A stretch of 64,000 nucleotides of DNA from Pseudolabrys sp963742345 (GCA_963742345.1 CAVULO010000002.1:116762-180761), one strand, 5' to 3'; positions 19,483 through 28,641 are shown, numbered from the stretch's first letter. Numbers and translations are program-made. Notes: generated from the sequence alone by a model not told the origin.

Positions 19483-20466
19483 ATGTCATTGTCGCATCAC
19501 ACTTTGCCACTCTCGACGCCTGGCCTGCCTCGCCACGACTGGACGCGTGAGGAAGTACGCTCCCTTTTCGCGCTGCCGTTCCCGGAATTGATCTTTCGCG
19601 CCGCGCAGGTGCACCGCCAGAATTTCGATCCTGGCGAAGTGCAGATTTCCACTCTGCTGTCGATCAAAACCGGCGGCTGTCCGGAAGATTGCGCCTATTG
19701 CCCGCAGTCGGCAAAATTCGACACCGGTGTCAAAGCGGAAAAGCTGATGGATCTTGACGCCGTGCTTGCGGAAGCGCGCGCAGCCAAAGCTGGCGGAGCG
19801 TCGCGCTTCTGCATGGGTGCGGCCTGGCGATCACCCAAGGATCGCGATCTCGACAAGGTCTGCGAGATGGTGGAAGGCGTGAAGTCGCTTGGTATGGAGA
19901 CGTGCGTCACGCTTGGCATGTTGACCGGGGATCAGGCGCGGCGGCTTAAGAGCTGTGGCCTCGACTACTACAACCACAATCTCGACACGTCGCCGGAATT
20001 CTATGGCGAGATCATCACTACGCGTACTTATCAGGATCGTCTGGATACGCTCGAACATGTGCGCGAGGCCGGCATTCATGTGTGCTGTGGCGGAATCGTC
20101 GGCATGGGCGAGGGGCTTGAGGATCGCGTCGGCATGATCGCGACTCTCGCCGGCTTGCCGATGCATCCAGAGAGTGTGCCGATCAACATGCTGGTGCAGG
20201 TGGAAGGCACACCGCTTGCCGGAACCGCAGCGCTCGCGCCGCTCGATTTCGTGCGCACCATTGCGGTCGCGCGCATCTGCATGTCGGCCTCGATGGTGCG
20301 CCTTTCGGCGGGCCGCGAGGACATGAGCGAGGAGACGCAGGCTTTATGTTTCCTCGCCGGCGCCAACTCGATATTTTACGGACCAAAGCTGCTCACAACG
20401 CCAAACCCCGGCCGCGACCGCGATATGGCGCTGCTCGACAAACTCGGCTTGCGGCCGATGGAGTAG
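19483..20466 (+). CDS. bioB: Biotin synthase
   Basis: Radical-SAM enzyme inserting sulfur into dethiobiotin, 327 residues. The radical-SAM cluster motif CPEDCAYCPQS is at about residues 66-76, and YYNHNLDTSPEFY, GGIVGMGE and the 2Fe-2S ligand region (MVRLSAGRE) are present. An ATG at 19477 is also in frame, but GGAGG sits only 2 bases from it and 8 from the ATG at 19483, which decides the start. It is a stand-alone gene; no other biotin genes are in the window. Confidence 0.95.
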   Translation: MSLSHHTLPLSTPGLPRHDWTREEVRSLFALPFPELIFRAAQVHRQNFDPGEVQISTLLSIKTGGCPEDCAYCPQSAKFDTGVKAEKLMDLDAVLAEARAAKAGGASRFCMGAAWRSPKDRDLDKVCEMVEGVKSLGMETCVTLGMLTGDQARRLKSCGLDYYNHNLDTSPEFYGEIITTRTYQDRLDTLEHVREAGIHVCCGGIVGMGEGLEDRVGMIATLAGLPMHPESVPINMLVQVEGTPLAGTAALAPLDFVRTIAVARICMSASMVRLSAGREDMSEETQALCFLAGANSIFYGPKLLTTPNPGRDRDMALLDKLGLRPME

Positions 20467-20479
20467 CACCGCGAACGCG

Positions 20480-20899
20480 CTATTTCACCACCAGCACCGG
20501 ACAGGGTGCGAGACGCACGAGCCGGTCTGCGGTGCTGCCGATGATGCGCTCGAATAGTGCCGAATGACCCATGAAGCCGACCACCAGCAGTTCGGCTTTT
20601 TTGGACTTGACGAAAGCGACCACGGCCGCCACGGCGTGACCGGCGACCACCTCGGCATCGAGCTTGATGCCTTTCTCCTTCGCGATCGATTGCGCCCTAC
20701 CCAATGCGTCGTGAAATTTGTGGTTTTGCTCGGTTTTGATTTCGATGACTTCATCGATCGAAGCGGGAACGTCCGGGATCTCCTCGACGGATATCATGTG
20801 CAGCGTGGCATGATGTAACTTGGCAAGATCGCAAGCCAGCGTCAGCGCCCTGAATCCGCCTTCCGAACCGTCGTTCGCGACCGCGATGTGCTTGAACAT
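20480..20899 (-). CDS. Universal stress protein, UspA family
   Basis: 139 residues, a single Usp domain with the C-terminal ATP-binding signature region (GFMGHSALFERIIGSTADRLVRLAPCPVLVV). It begins one base after the antiporter stop, with its ribosome site inside the end of that gene, so it is the second gene of the fluoride-riboswitch operon. UspA proteins are a known companion class of this riboswitch. Confidence 0.92.
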   Translation of the reverse strand: MFKHIAVANDGSEGGFRALTLACDLAKLHHATLHMISVEEIPDVPASIDEVIEIKTEQNHKFHDALGRAQSIAKEKGIKLDAEVVAGHAVAAVVAFVKSKKAELLVVGFMGHSALFERIIGSTADRLVRLAPCPVLVVK

Positions 20900-20900
20900 G

Positions 20901-22040
20901 TCACACCTCCTGCTTGGCGAGTCCGACTTTTGGCAGGAACCATTTCTGCGCGATTATCGTGGGTACAACGGCGCTGCCGATCACCGACGTGAGCAAGACC
21001 GTATACTGTTCCTGGTCGATGATATTGTGGGTCAGGCCATAAAGCGCCGAGATTGAGCCGAACGTTAGCCCAGTCGACATCAGCAACGTCGTGTACATGC
21101 CCTCGCGGTTGTCGAAGCGAAAATAGCGCGTTAGCGGCAAAATTCCGATGAACTTGGTTGCCATCTTCATTCCGAGGAAAAGCGTGATCAATAGCGCGCC
21201 GCTGACGAGCGCCTTGGCTTCGACCAGCGAGCCGGCTTTGAGGAAGTAGAACGGCGTTAGCACCGCGAAAGCGATCACCCGCATGCGGTGAGGCAATTCC
21301 GGATCGTGCTGAAAGGCGGGCGCAAGCGCCATGCCGATGAGATAAGCCGGCAGCACCGCCTCGCTGCCGACCGCGCTGGCAAATCCACCCAGCGTGAACA
21401 AGATAAGCAAGAGAAATTTTATTTGGGGTTCGCTGACCCGCTGCCCGACAAAAGCAAAGAAGCAGGGTCCGACCTTCGGCAGTATCGCCACAACGACAAT
21501 AGTTGCTGCAGCAAAGGCGAGCAGCCAGATCGTGAAGGAGGCGAACACGATTCCGAGCGCCAGCACGGTGCCGAGATCGGTGACGAAGCAGGCGGCCAGG
21601 ATGATTTTGCCGAGCTCTGTCTTGTTGAGCCCGGTTTCTACCATAACCGCGTAGACGACGGCCACCGAGGTGGTGGAGAGCGAGATACCAGCGATCTGTG
21701 CCTGCGGCCAAGGCCAGCCGAGTAGATAGCGCGCGGCCAGCATGCAGCCGATATATGGCAGCAGGAAGCTGACGAAGCCGATGCCAATACTCGCCCCGAA
21801 TTTGCGGCGTACCACCTCCATATCCACTTCGGCACCGGCAAGAAAGGTCAGCAGGATGGCACCAAAGCCAGCGAGATAGTTCACCCACGGCGTCAGCGGC
21901 AGGCCGATCAGATTGCCGCCGAACGCACCCACGACGATCTCGATCAAGGCGACCGAAAGCGCCAGCCGGATCGAAATCAGCGATGAGGCGAGTGCGAGAC
22001 CAATCCACACCGCCGATGCGAGCCAGATGTTGTCCATCAT
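20901..22040 (-). CDS. Cation:proton antiporter, CPA2 family (fluoride-riboswitch controlled)
   Basis: 379 residues with 11-13 membrane helices of the Na+/H+ exchanger (KefB-type) fold, including the acidic helix motif AGAEVDMEVVRRKFG and SLSTTSVAVVYAVMVETGLNKTELG. No C-terminal RCK/TrkA domain. A GGAGGA ribosome site precedes the start. The 5' leader carries a fluoride aptamer, and UspA follows in the same operon. Na+/H+ antiporters are among the gene classes known downstream of fluoride riboswitches, so the transporter probably helps cells cope with fluoride and the acid or ion stress it brings; it is not a CrcB or CLC-F homologue. Confidence 0.9.
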   Translation of the reverse strand: MMDNIWLASAVWIGLALASSLISIRLALSVALIEIVVGAFGGNLIGLPLTPWVNYLAGFGAILLTFLAGAEVDMEVVRRKFGASIGIGFVSFLLPYIGCMLAARYLLGWPWPQAQIAGISLSTTSVAVVYAVMVETGLNKTELGKIILAACFVTDLGTVLALGIVFASFTIWLLAFAAATIVVVAILPKVGPCFFAFVGQRVSEPQIKFLLLILFTLGGFASAVGSEAVLPAYLIGMALAPAFQHDPELPHRMRVIAFAVLTPFYFLKAGSLVEAKALVSGALLITLFLGMKMATKFIGILPLTRYFRFDNREGMYTTLLMSTGLTFGSISALYGLTHNIIDQEQYTVLLTSVIGSAVVPTIIAQKWFLPKVGLAKQEV

Positions 22041-22157
22041 GAAACACGCTCCTCCGCGTGCGTTCGACGCCAGGCCGATGCGTTATCGGAAGCGGGGCAG
22101 CGCGAATTGACAAAGAAAATCCGCCTCGCTCGACCGACGATTCCTACCGTTCGTCAC

Positions 22158-22215
22158 GTCCGGTAGGAGTCATCAGCCGTTACGGGCGGTTTCGGGGGAC
22201 TCCATCCCCATCACC
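22158..22215 (-). promoter_or_regulatory. Fluoride riboswitch (crcB motif) aptamer
   Basis: Read on the minus strand, the leader has GGUGAUGGGGAUGGAGUCCCC, then AACCGCC, a short P3 stem, and GCUGAUGACUCCUACC. P1 is GGGG/CCCC (22206-22209 with 22195-22198), and its loop GGAGU can form the pseudoknot with ACUCC at 22166-22170, as in the solved fluoride aptamers. It lies 120-175 bases upstream of the antiporter. A second hairpin just 3' (CCTACCG with CGGTAGG, 22143-22167) overlaps the aptamer's 3' edge and could be the switching element. Confidence 0.88.
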
Positions 22216-22318
22216 AGGCCAAATTATCGGGCGGCACGCGCCGGGTCAACGGTGATGCGCAAGACAAACCGCCGACTGTGCACTAGACTTGCGTGCAACA
22301 GATTCCCAGGAGGCGCCG

Positions 22319-22519
22319 ATGTGTCATCGCGTCTATGTCACGCTCTCGGCCGAAGACAAGCAAGATGTCAGGAAGCTGTCAGGCATCATGATCCCGGTTT
22401 ATGCCTCTGTCATGCTGGCTTTGATCGCCGTTGTCGCGTTTAGCGGCGGCTCACGGCAAGGCGGACTGGTGGCGTCGACCAACATTCCCGCCGCCAACAT
22501 TCCCGCCGCGACGCGGTAG
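22319..22519 (+). CDS. Small single-span membrane protein
   Basis: 66 residues starting MCHRVYVTLSAEDKQDVRKL, then one hydrophobic helix (IMIPVYASVMLALIAVVAF) and a short C-terminal tail with a duplicated NIPAA motif. A perfect AGGAGG five bases before the ATG supports translation from 22319 rather than the upstream ATG. It stands just before the permease pair. Function unknown. Confidence 0.6.
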   Translation: MCHRVYVTLSAEDKQDVRKLSGIMIPVYASVMLALIAVVAFSGGSRQGGLVASTNIPAANIPAATR

Positions 22520-22533
22520 TCAGCTTTGCTACT

Positions 22534-23095
22534 TTGACCGAATCCGCTCCAACCCGCCGACGCCGACGCGCTTTCGATTGGTCAACAGCGACCATCGCGG
22601 TCCTGGCTTTCGCCGCCGCGGCGACCGTCTATGTGCGCGACGGGCGTGAGCACTTCCTCGCCATCCTGCTGGGTGACGTGACGCTGTTCGGCGAGATGCT
22701 GCCGAAGGTGCTGGCCGGCTGCTTGATCGGTGCATTTGTTACATTGCTGCTGCCGCGCGAAATGGTCGCGCGCTGGGTCGGCCACGAATTCGGGATTTCC
22801 CGGGCTTTTGATCGCAGCCTTTTTCGGATTCCTGCTGCCCGGCGGTCCGATCACCATCTATCCGGTAGCTGGCGCCTTCCTCGTCATGGGTGCCGATGCC
22901 GGCGCAGTGGTGGCCTTCATCGTGAGCTGGACGCTGATCGGGTATACGCGCGCACTGGTCTGGGAGCTGCCGTTCTTCGGGGCCGATTTCGTGATCTGGC
23001 GCATTGTTGCGGCGTTGCCTTTACCGATCGTCGCCGGACTTTTGGCGCGGGCTGTCGTGCGCGCGGGGTACAAGTACCGCGAGGATGACGCATGA
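22534..23095 (+). CDS. Half-size permease, first of a pair, +1 frameshift
   Basis: About 187 residues when joined, four or five hydrophobic helices, with RWVGHE then SGFPGLLIAAFFGFLLPGGP. The motif PGGPITIYPVAG parallels PGGPVVGFSIG in the next gene. The frame is broken at GAATTC (22786-22791); GAATC gives ...GHESGFPGLL, and the partner protein reads GPESGFFGVL at the same place. A TTG at 22534 is the only early start and has no good ribosome site. Probably one half of a two-protein permease of unknown substrate. Confidence 0.65.
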
Positions 23096-23645
23096 CCCCA
23101 AACAGTGGCGTCGGGTCTTCGGGACGGATCATGCGCATTCGAAACAAGCCATGACGCTCGCCATCAACATTCTGTTGTGGCTGGTGGTCGGGGTTCTTGC
23201 ATTCATCGCTGCCATGCGGGGACGCGTGTTGCTCAACGATGGCGCGCGCGCCGGTGCGATGGAGTTCATCCTCCTCTTACCGCGTATCGGAATCGGCGTT
23301 ATTGGCTCCGGCTTTGTGGCCGAGGCGCTACCCAATGAATGGATTGCGCCGTGGCTCGGTCCGGAATCCGGCTTTTTCGGCGTTCTCATCGCCACGCTTG
23401 GCGGCGCATTCACACCGGGCGGGCCCGTGGTGGGGTTTTCTATCGGCGCCGCCGCGCTCAAGAGCGGCGCTGGCGCGCCACAGGTTATCGCCTACTCGAC
23501 TGCCTGGGCCCTCTACGCGATCCACCGGCTCATCATCTGGGAAGTGCCGATGATGCCCGCGCGCGTGGTGTGGCTCCGCGCGGCGGTGTCCCTGCCTTTG
23601 CCATTCATGGCAGCCGCGCTGGCAATGCTCCTCGGGCGGCCGTAA
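23085..23645 (+). CDS. Half-size permease, second of a pair
   Basis: 186 residues (from ATG 23085) or 164 (from ATG 23151). Four to five hydrophobic helices, with GPESGFFGVLIATLGGAFTPGGPVVGF and a C-terminal IIWEVPMMPARVVWLRA segment matching LVWELPFFGADFVIWRI of the first gene. The first start overlaps the end of the previous gene by 11 bases, indicating translational coupling. The two proteins look like homologous halves that could pair as a pseudo-dimer. Confidence 0.65.
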   Translation: MTHDPKQWRRVFGTDHAHSKQAMTLAINILLWLVVGVLAFIAAMRGRVLLNDGARAGAMEFILLLPRIGIGVIGSGFVAEALPNEWIAPWLGPESGFFGVLIATLGGAFTPGGPVVGFSIGAAALKSGAGAPQVIAYSTAWALYAIHRLIIWEVPMMPARVVWLRAAVSLPLPFMAAALAMLLGRP

Positions 23646-23746
23646 TGCGCGTTTAGGCCGGATTTTCTCGGGTATTCCTCTCGCTGGCCCACATGCTAGC
23701 GTGGCGTTCGGAAGGCGGGCTTACACCGCCACCGGGCGAGGGGACG

Positions 23747-25954
23747 ATGGTGGAAGAAGTAAAGTCGGGCGCGGAAGCCCAAGTTATTTCCGAAGAACAG
23801 CTCCGCAAGGCGGAAGAATACGTCCAGCAGGAAGAAGGCGCCGCCAACCGGCTCGCGGGTTTGGTGGGCGTCGTCGTAAGCGGCATCGCTGTCGCGATGA
23901 CGCTGTTCCACCTCTATGCCGCTTACGACATCGTCCCGACGCAAGAGCTGCGCTACATCCACGTCGCGTTCGTGCTGCTGCTGAGCTTTCTTCTGTTCCC
24001 GCTCGCCTCGCGTTTCCGCAATCACGTGCAATGGTTCGATGTGATCCCGGCGCTGGCCGGCATCGCCATCATTATTTATGCCCTTGCAGGCGGCGATGAA
24101 TTCCTCGATCGCGCCGCGGTGCCCGACCGCTGGGACGTGATCCTCGGCAGTATTTTCATTGTGCTTGTGCTGGAAGCTGCGCGCCGCACCACGGGGCCGA
24201 TCATGCCGGTGGTGGCGATTCTGTTCATCGCCTACGCCATGTTCGGACCTTATCTGCCGCCGCCGTGGACCCACCGCGGTTTTGATATTGCGCGCCTTGT
24301 CGGGCATCTGTTCATCACGCTCGAAGGAATTTTCGGTGTTGCAGTCGACGTGTCGGCCACGCTCATCATCATGTTCACGATCTACGGCGCTATCTTGCAG
24401 CATTCAGGCGCCGGCAAATTCTTCATCGACTTTTCGCTCGCGGTTATGGGCGGCAAACCGTCGAGCGCAGGCCGCGCTGTTGTGGCGTCCTCGTTCCTGC
24501 TCGGCGGGCCGTCCGGCTCCGGCGTTGCCACCACCGTGATGATCGGCACGGTGGCTTGGCCGATGTTGAAGAAAGCCGGCTTTCAACAGGACGCTGCTGG
24601 TGGGCTGCTGGCCGCGGGTGGACTTGGCGCAATTATTTCGCCGCCGGTGTTGGGCGCCGCCGCCTTCCTGATCGCCGAGTTTCTCAAGATCAGTTATCTC
24701 GACGTCATCTGGATGGCGACGATTCCAACCTGTCTCTACTACCTGTCGCTGTTGTTCATGGTTGAGCTCGATGCAATGCGTTTCGGCGCACAAGAGGTCG
24801 TGTTCAAGCAGGAGCTGACGATCTGGCAGATGACCCGGCGCTACGGATTCCATTTCGTCTCGCTGGTTGCCGTCGTTGTCTTCATGGTGATCGGATACTC
24901 GCCGATGCTGTCGGTGTTCTATTCCACGATGCTGGCCTTCACGATGAGTGCGCTCGCGCCCGAGACCGCATTGGGGCCGCGCCGGCTCTTGCTGGCACTG
25001 CTGGCCGTTCTCGCTGTAGCGGCTGTGATCGGTGTCATCCCGGGCGTCGGCACGTCGGCGCCGGCCGTGCTGGTGCAGACCTACTTTCCAATGCTGATCT
25101 TGATTGTGATCGGGGTGCTGGCGGTTCTCGGCCTTACGCCGGCCGGCCAGCGCGCCATTCCCTCAAGCAAGAAGCTCACGTCCGCGCTGGCCGACGGTTC
25201 GATCGGCGTGCTCAGCGCCGCAACCACCTGCGCTGCGGCCGGCATCATTGTCGGCGTGGTTACGCTGACGGGATTGGGGCTGAAATTCTCCGCCATCGTC
25301 ATCGACTTCGCCGGCGGCAGCCTGTTGATGACGGCGATCTACACCTCGCTGGTGGTCTGGATCATCGGGCTCGCGGTGCCGGTGACGGCGTCCTACATCA
25401 TCTGTGCGGTCATCGCAGCGCCGGCGCTGATCAAGCTAGGCGTGCCGGACTACGCCGCGCATATGTTCATCTTTTATTACGCGGTGCTGTCGGAAGTTTC
25501 ACCGCCAACTGCGCTTTCGCCATTCGCGGCGGCTGCCATCACGGGTGGCGATCCCTACAAGACCACGATGCAGGCCTGGAAATACACGCTGCCCGCATTC
25601 CTGGTGCCGTTCGTGTTCGTGCTCGATCCGCTCGGCATTGGCCTGCTGCTCAAGATCCCGAAGGATGGCTCGGTCTACGACATCGTCTGGATCACCGGGG
25701 TCACTGGCGCCGGCCTCGGCGCGCTGTCGGTGGCGGCGCAAAACTGGGCGATTCGGCGCACCACGCCGGTTGAGCGTGGATTATTCCTGATCACGGGGCT
25801 GCTGCTGGTGTTCCCAAGTCTGCTCGAGGCGATGATGGAAAGCATTACCGGCCTCGATATTCCGCATCCGGCGCCTTTCGGTCTCGCGCTCGGCGCCGGC
25901 TTGTTGCTATGGCAATGGTACAGTCGGGAGCCTGCGCCAGCTCGGGTTCCATAA
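23747..25954 (+). CDS. TRAP transporter, fused small-large permease (TAXI type)
   Basis: About 735 residues, a DctQ-like 4-helix N-terminal part fused to a 12-helix DctM-like part, as in TAXI-TRAP systems. Signature segments include GGKPSSAGRAVVASSFLLGGPSGSGVATT, AAGGLGAIISPPVLGAAAFLIAEF and SEVSPPTALSPFAAAAITGG. The ATG at 23747 has GAGGGGA in place; an ATG at 23693 gives an unlikely 18-residue extension. The TAXI receptor follows 30 bases downstream. The substrate is probably a carboxylate or amino-acid-like anion, not readable from sequence. Confidence 0.92.
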   Translation: MVEEVKSGAEAQVISEEQLRKAEEYVQQEEGAANRLAGLVGVVVSGIAVAMTLFHLYAAYDIVPTQELRYIHVAFVLLLSFLLFPLASRFRNHVQWFDVIPALAGIAIIIYALAGGDEFLDRAAVPDRWDVILGSIFIVLVLEAARRTTGPIMPVVAILFIAYAMFGPYLPPPWTHRGFDIARLVGHLFITLEGIFGVAVDVSATLIIMFTIYGAILQHSGAGKFFIDFSLAVMGGKPSSAGRAVVASSFLLGGPSGSGVATTVMIGTVAWPMLKKAGFQQDAAGGLLAAGGLGAIISPPVLGAAAFLIAEFLKISYLDVIWMATIPTCLYYLSLLFMVELDAMRFGAQEVVFKQELTIWQMTRRYGFHFVSLVAVVVFMVIGYSPMLSVFYSTMLAFTMSALAPETALGPRRLLLALLAVLAVAAVIGVIPGVGTSAPAVLVQTYFPMLILIVIGVLAVLGLTPAGQRAIPSSKKLTSALADGSIGVLSAATTCAAAGIIVGVVTLTGLGLKFSAIVIDFAGGSLLMTAIYTSLVVWIIGLAVPVTASYIICAVIAAPALIKLGVPDYAAHMFIFYYAVLSEVSPPTALSPFAAAAITGGDPYKTTMQAWKYTLPAFLVPFVFVLDPLGIGLLLKIPKDGSVYDIVWITGVTGAGLGALSVAAQNWAIRRTTPVERGLFLITGLLLVFPSLLEAMMESITGLDIPHPAPFGLALGAGLLLWQWYSREPAPARVP

Positions 25955-25984
25955 ATGCGTCAAGAATACGTAGGGAGGAATACA

Positions 25985-26950
25985 ATGAGACGAGGATTCA
26001 CACTGGCTTTCGCCACGCTAGCGGCTGCGACACTCGCATTGGGCGGCGCCGTCGCCCAACAGCGGGCGATTGCGATCGGCACCGGTGGTACCGGCGGCGT
26101 CTATTATCCGATCGGCGGTGCGCTCGCGAACCTGATCTCGAAGACTTTTCCGAACATGCAGGCCACCGCTCAGGTGACCGGCGGCTCGGTCGACAATCTC
26201 AAGCTGATCAATTCCGGGCAGAGCGAGATGGCCTTCTCCATGGCCGACGCCGCACTCGACGCGTTCAATGGCGTCGACAAGTTCAAGGGCACCAAGGTGC
26301 CACTGCGCACGCTGATGGTGCTCTATCCGAACATTATGCATGTGGTGTCCATTGAAGGCACCGGTGTCAACACGCTCGCCGATCTGAAAGGCAAACGCAT
26401 ATCGACCGGCGCGCCCGGCAGCGCTACCGAGGTTATGGCGTTTCGCGTCATTGAAGCGGCCGGCCTCGACAAGGACAAGGACATGAAGCGCGAGCGCCTG
26501 TCGGTTGCCGAATCGGTGAACGCGATCAAGGACCACAAGATTGACGCGTTCTTTTGGGTGGGTGGCTTGCCGACCGCTGGCGTGACCGATCTTGCCGCAA
26601 CGCCGGGCACGAAAATAAAAATGATCGATCACTCCGACGTCGTCGCCAAGATGAATGCCAAGTACGACAATCTTTATTCGACCGCCGTTATCAAGGCGGG
26701 CACCTACCCGGGCCAGGACAAGGACAATCAGGTGTCCGCGGTGTGGAACATCCTTGTCACCAACGACAAGATGTCCGACGAAGATGCCTACAACATCGTA
26801 AAATTGATTATCGACAAGAAGGCGGATCTGGTTGCCGTGCACAAGGATGCGTCGAGCTTCACGGTCGAAAATCAGGTGGTGGCCAATTCGCCGATCCCGT
26901 GGCACCCGGGCGCAGTGAAGTTCTTCAAGGAGAAGGGCGCGAAGATGTAA
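25985..26950 (+). CDS. TAXI family TRAP solute-binding receptor
   Basis: 321 residues with a signal peptide (MRRGFTLAFATLAAATLALGGAVAQ) and the family opening IAIGTGGTGGVYYPIGGALANLI, then RISTGAPGSATEVMA. It is the periplasmic receptor for the fused permease immediately upstream. AGGGAGGA sits 7 bases before the ATG at 25985, which decides the start. Confidence 0.93.
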   Translation: MRRGFTLAFATLAAATLALGGAVAQQRAIAIGTGGTGGVYYPIGGALANLISKTFPNMQATAQVTGGSVDNLKLINSGQSEMAFSMADAALDAFNGVDKFKGTKVPLRTLMVLYPNIMHVVSIEGTGVNTLADLKGKRISTGAPGSATEVMAFRVIEAAGLDKDKDMKRERLSVAESVNAIKDHKIDAFFWVGGLPTAGVTDLAATPGTKIKMIDHSDVVAKMNAKYDNLYSTAVIKAGTYPGQDKDNQVSAVWNILVTNDKMSDEDAYNIVKLIIDKKADLVAVHKDASSFTVENQVVANSPIPWHPGAVKFFKEKGAKM

Positions 26951-26975
26951 CGACGCGCTTTAGCCGGGTTCGCGG

Positions 26976-26998
26976 CGGCCCCGCTCGTGGGGCCGTTT
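26976..26998. terminator. Hairpin terminator between convergent TRAP and znu operons
   Basis: CGGCCCC (26976-26982), loop GCTCGT, GGGGCCG (26989-26995), then TTT. It lies 26 bases after the TAXI receptor stop and 5 bases before the znuB stop on the other strand. Confidence 0.75.
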
Positions 26999-27002
26999 GC
27001 TT

Positions 27003-27812
27003 TCAGCCTGCGGGCTGTGCGTGTGGCGCACGCACAGGCAACGCGAGACTGGCGAAATAGCCGAGTGCACTGAGGCAGGCGATGCAGAAACTCACGGGCC
27101 AATCGGTGTAGAAAGCCATCGTCAGTCCAAGCCACGCTTCGGCAAGTGCGAGCGCCGCCGACACGAACAATCCGCTCCAGAGTCCGGTGGTTACCCGCTG
27201 TGCTGCGGCTGGCGGACCGACCATCAGCGTGAACACCAGGAGGACGCCGACGATCTGCGCGCAGGCTGAAACCGCCAATGCCACAATCGCGAGAAATGCG
27301 GTGGACACGAAGCGAAGGGGTACGCCCTTGGCTTCCGCCAATTCCGGCTGCAGGCTTGCGAAGATCAGAGGTCGCATGATGGCGGCCAGCGCGGCCAGCG
27401 TTATTGCGCCGAGCGCGGCCAGGGTCGCAATCATGGCGTGGTCGACCGCCAATACGTTACCGAACAGGAGCGCAGTCGCTTGCGTAGCGAACGACGTGTG
27501 ATAGTGCAAAAACAAGAGACCGAACCCGAGTGCCAGCGCGAGGACGACACCGATTGCGACGTCGCGGTTGCTGATGCGCTCGCTTAAGGCGCCCATCACT
27601 ATGCCCGCCGCGAGAGTAAAGGCGAGCAGGCCCCACAGCGGCGCGAGTCCGATTAAACCGGCGCCGGTTGCGCCCGCAAACCCGATATGCGACAGCGCGT
27701 GACCGGCGAAGGTTTGCCCGCGCATCACCAGAAAATAGCCGACAAGGCCCGACACCACCGCAACAATGCCGGCGGCGATGAAAGCGTTGGTCATGAATTC
27801 GTAGGCAAACAT
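27003..27812 (-). CDS. znuB: Zinc ABC transporter permease
   Basis: About 269 residues, seven or eight membrane helices of the ABC-3 family (GLVGYFLVMRGQTFAGHALSHIGFAGATGAGL, then QPELAEAKGVPLRF and LVFTLMVGPPAAAQR). The start is taken as the ATG at 27812, one base after the znuC stop; a longer frame starting inside znuC would add a Thr-rich stretch not seen in the family. Third gene of znuA-znuC-znuB. Confidence 0.93.
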   Translation of the reverse strand: MFAYEFMTNAFIAAGIVAVVSGLVGYFLVMRGQTFAGHALSHIGFAGATGAGLIGLAPLWGLLAFTLAAGIVMGALSERISNRDVAIGVVLALALGFGLLFLHYHTSFATQATALLFGNVLAVDHAMIATLAALGAITLAALAAIMRPLIFASLQPELAEAKGVPLRFVSTAFLAIVALAVSACAQIVGVLLVFTLMVGPPAAAQRVTTGLWSGLFVSAALALAEAWLGLTMAFYTDWPVSFCIACLSALGYFASLALPVRAPHAQPAG

Positions 27813-27813
27813 A

Positions 27814-28641
27814 TCAGTGGTGATGGTGCTGGTCGTGCTCGTGGCCGTGGTGGTCATGAAGATGATCGGTGCGTTCGACGTCGCGACCGCGCGACATCAC
27901 AAAAATATGGCCATCGGCGCGCACAACCTGGATTTCTGTTCCGTAAAGCCGCGACAGCACTGGTGCCGTGACCACTTCCTCAACGGTGCCAAGCACGGCC
28001 TGACGGTTGCCGAGGTAGAGCACGCGGTCGAGGGTACCCAGCAGCTGGTTGAGCTCGTGCGCGCTGAACAGCACCGTGATCTTTCGTTCACGGCAAACCT
28101 TTCGTACCACGTCGATCGCGACTTCCTGGTGGCGCGCGTCGAGGCTGATCAAGGGCTCGTCCAGCAGCAGCAGCTTTGGCTGCCCGATCAGCGACTGCGC
28201 CAATAACAACCGCTGCCGCTCACCACCCGACATCTCGGACAGCGGCCGGCCAGCAAGATCGCGGGCGCCGACTGCATCGAGTGTTTCCTCGATCATGCCG
28301 CGGTCGCGACTGCTGAATGAGGGCAAACCCCAGCGCTCGCCATTGAGCGAACTCGCGATGAAATCGCGCCCGCGCACCCTCAAGTCTGGCAGAACGGTTC
28401 GCAGTTGCGGCAGATAGCCGATCGCCGAATTGCCGCGCTCGGGCGTGTCGCCAAATACCTTCAGGCTGCCATTGCTGGGCGAGAGCAAGCCCAGGACGGC
28501 ACGCATCAGCGTGGTCTTACCCGCGCCATTTGGGCCTAACACGCCAATGAATTCGCCGGCCTCGATGTCGATGCTCACGTCCGACAGCACGGTGCGGTCG
28601 CCGATACGCAGCGTGGCCTGGTCAAGGGTGACGACGCTCAC
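27814..28641 (-). CDS. znuC: Zinc ABC transporter ATPase with His-rich tail
   Basis: 275 residues. Walker A GPNGAGKTTL, signature SGGERQR, Walker B LLLLDEPL and the switch His (FSAHELNQ) are present. The C-terminal 20 residues are very His-rich (HLHDHHGHEHDQHHHH), a likely zinc-binding tail. It overlaps znuA by 4 bases (28638-28641). Confidence 0.95.
   Translation of the reverse strand: MSVVTLDQATLRIGDRTVLSDVSIDIEAGEFIGVLGPNGAGKTTLMRAVLGLLSPSNGSLKVFGDTPERGNSAIGYLPQLRTVLPDLRVRGRDFIASSLNGERWGLPSFSSRDRGMIEETLDAVGARDLAGRPLSEMSGGERQRLLLAQSLIGQPKLLLLDEPLISLDARHQEVAIDVVRKVCRERKITVLFSAHELNQLLGTLDRVLYLGNRQAVLGTVEEVVTAPVLSRLYGTEIQVVRADGHIFVMSRGRDVERTDHLHDHHGHEHDQHHHH

Noticed and set aside
20842..22113. 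423-codon frame overlapping the antiporter and UspA region on the same strand
   Set aside because: Shadow of the CPA2 antiporter in another frame; no membrane or enzyme motif.
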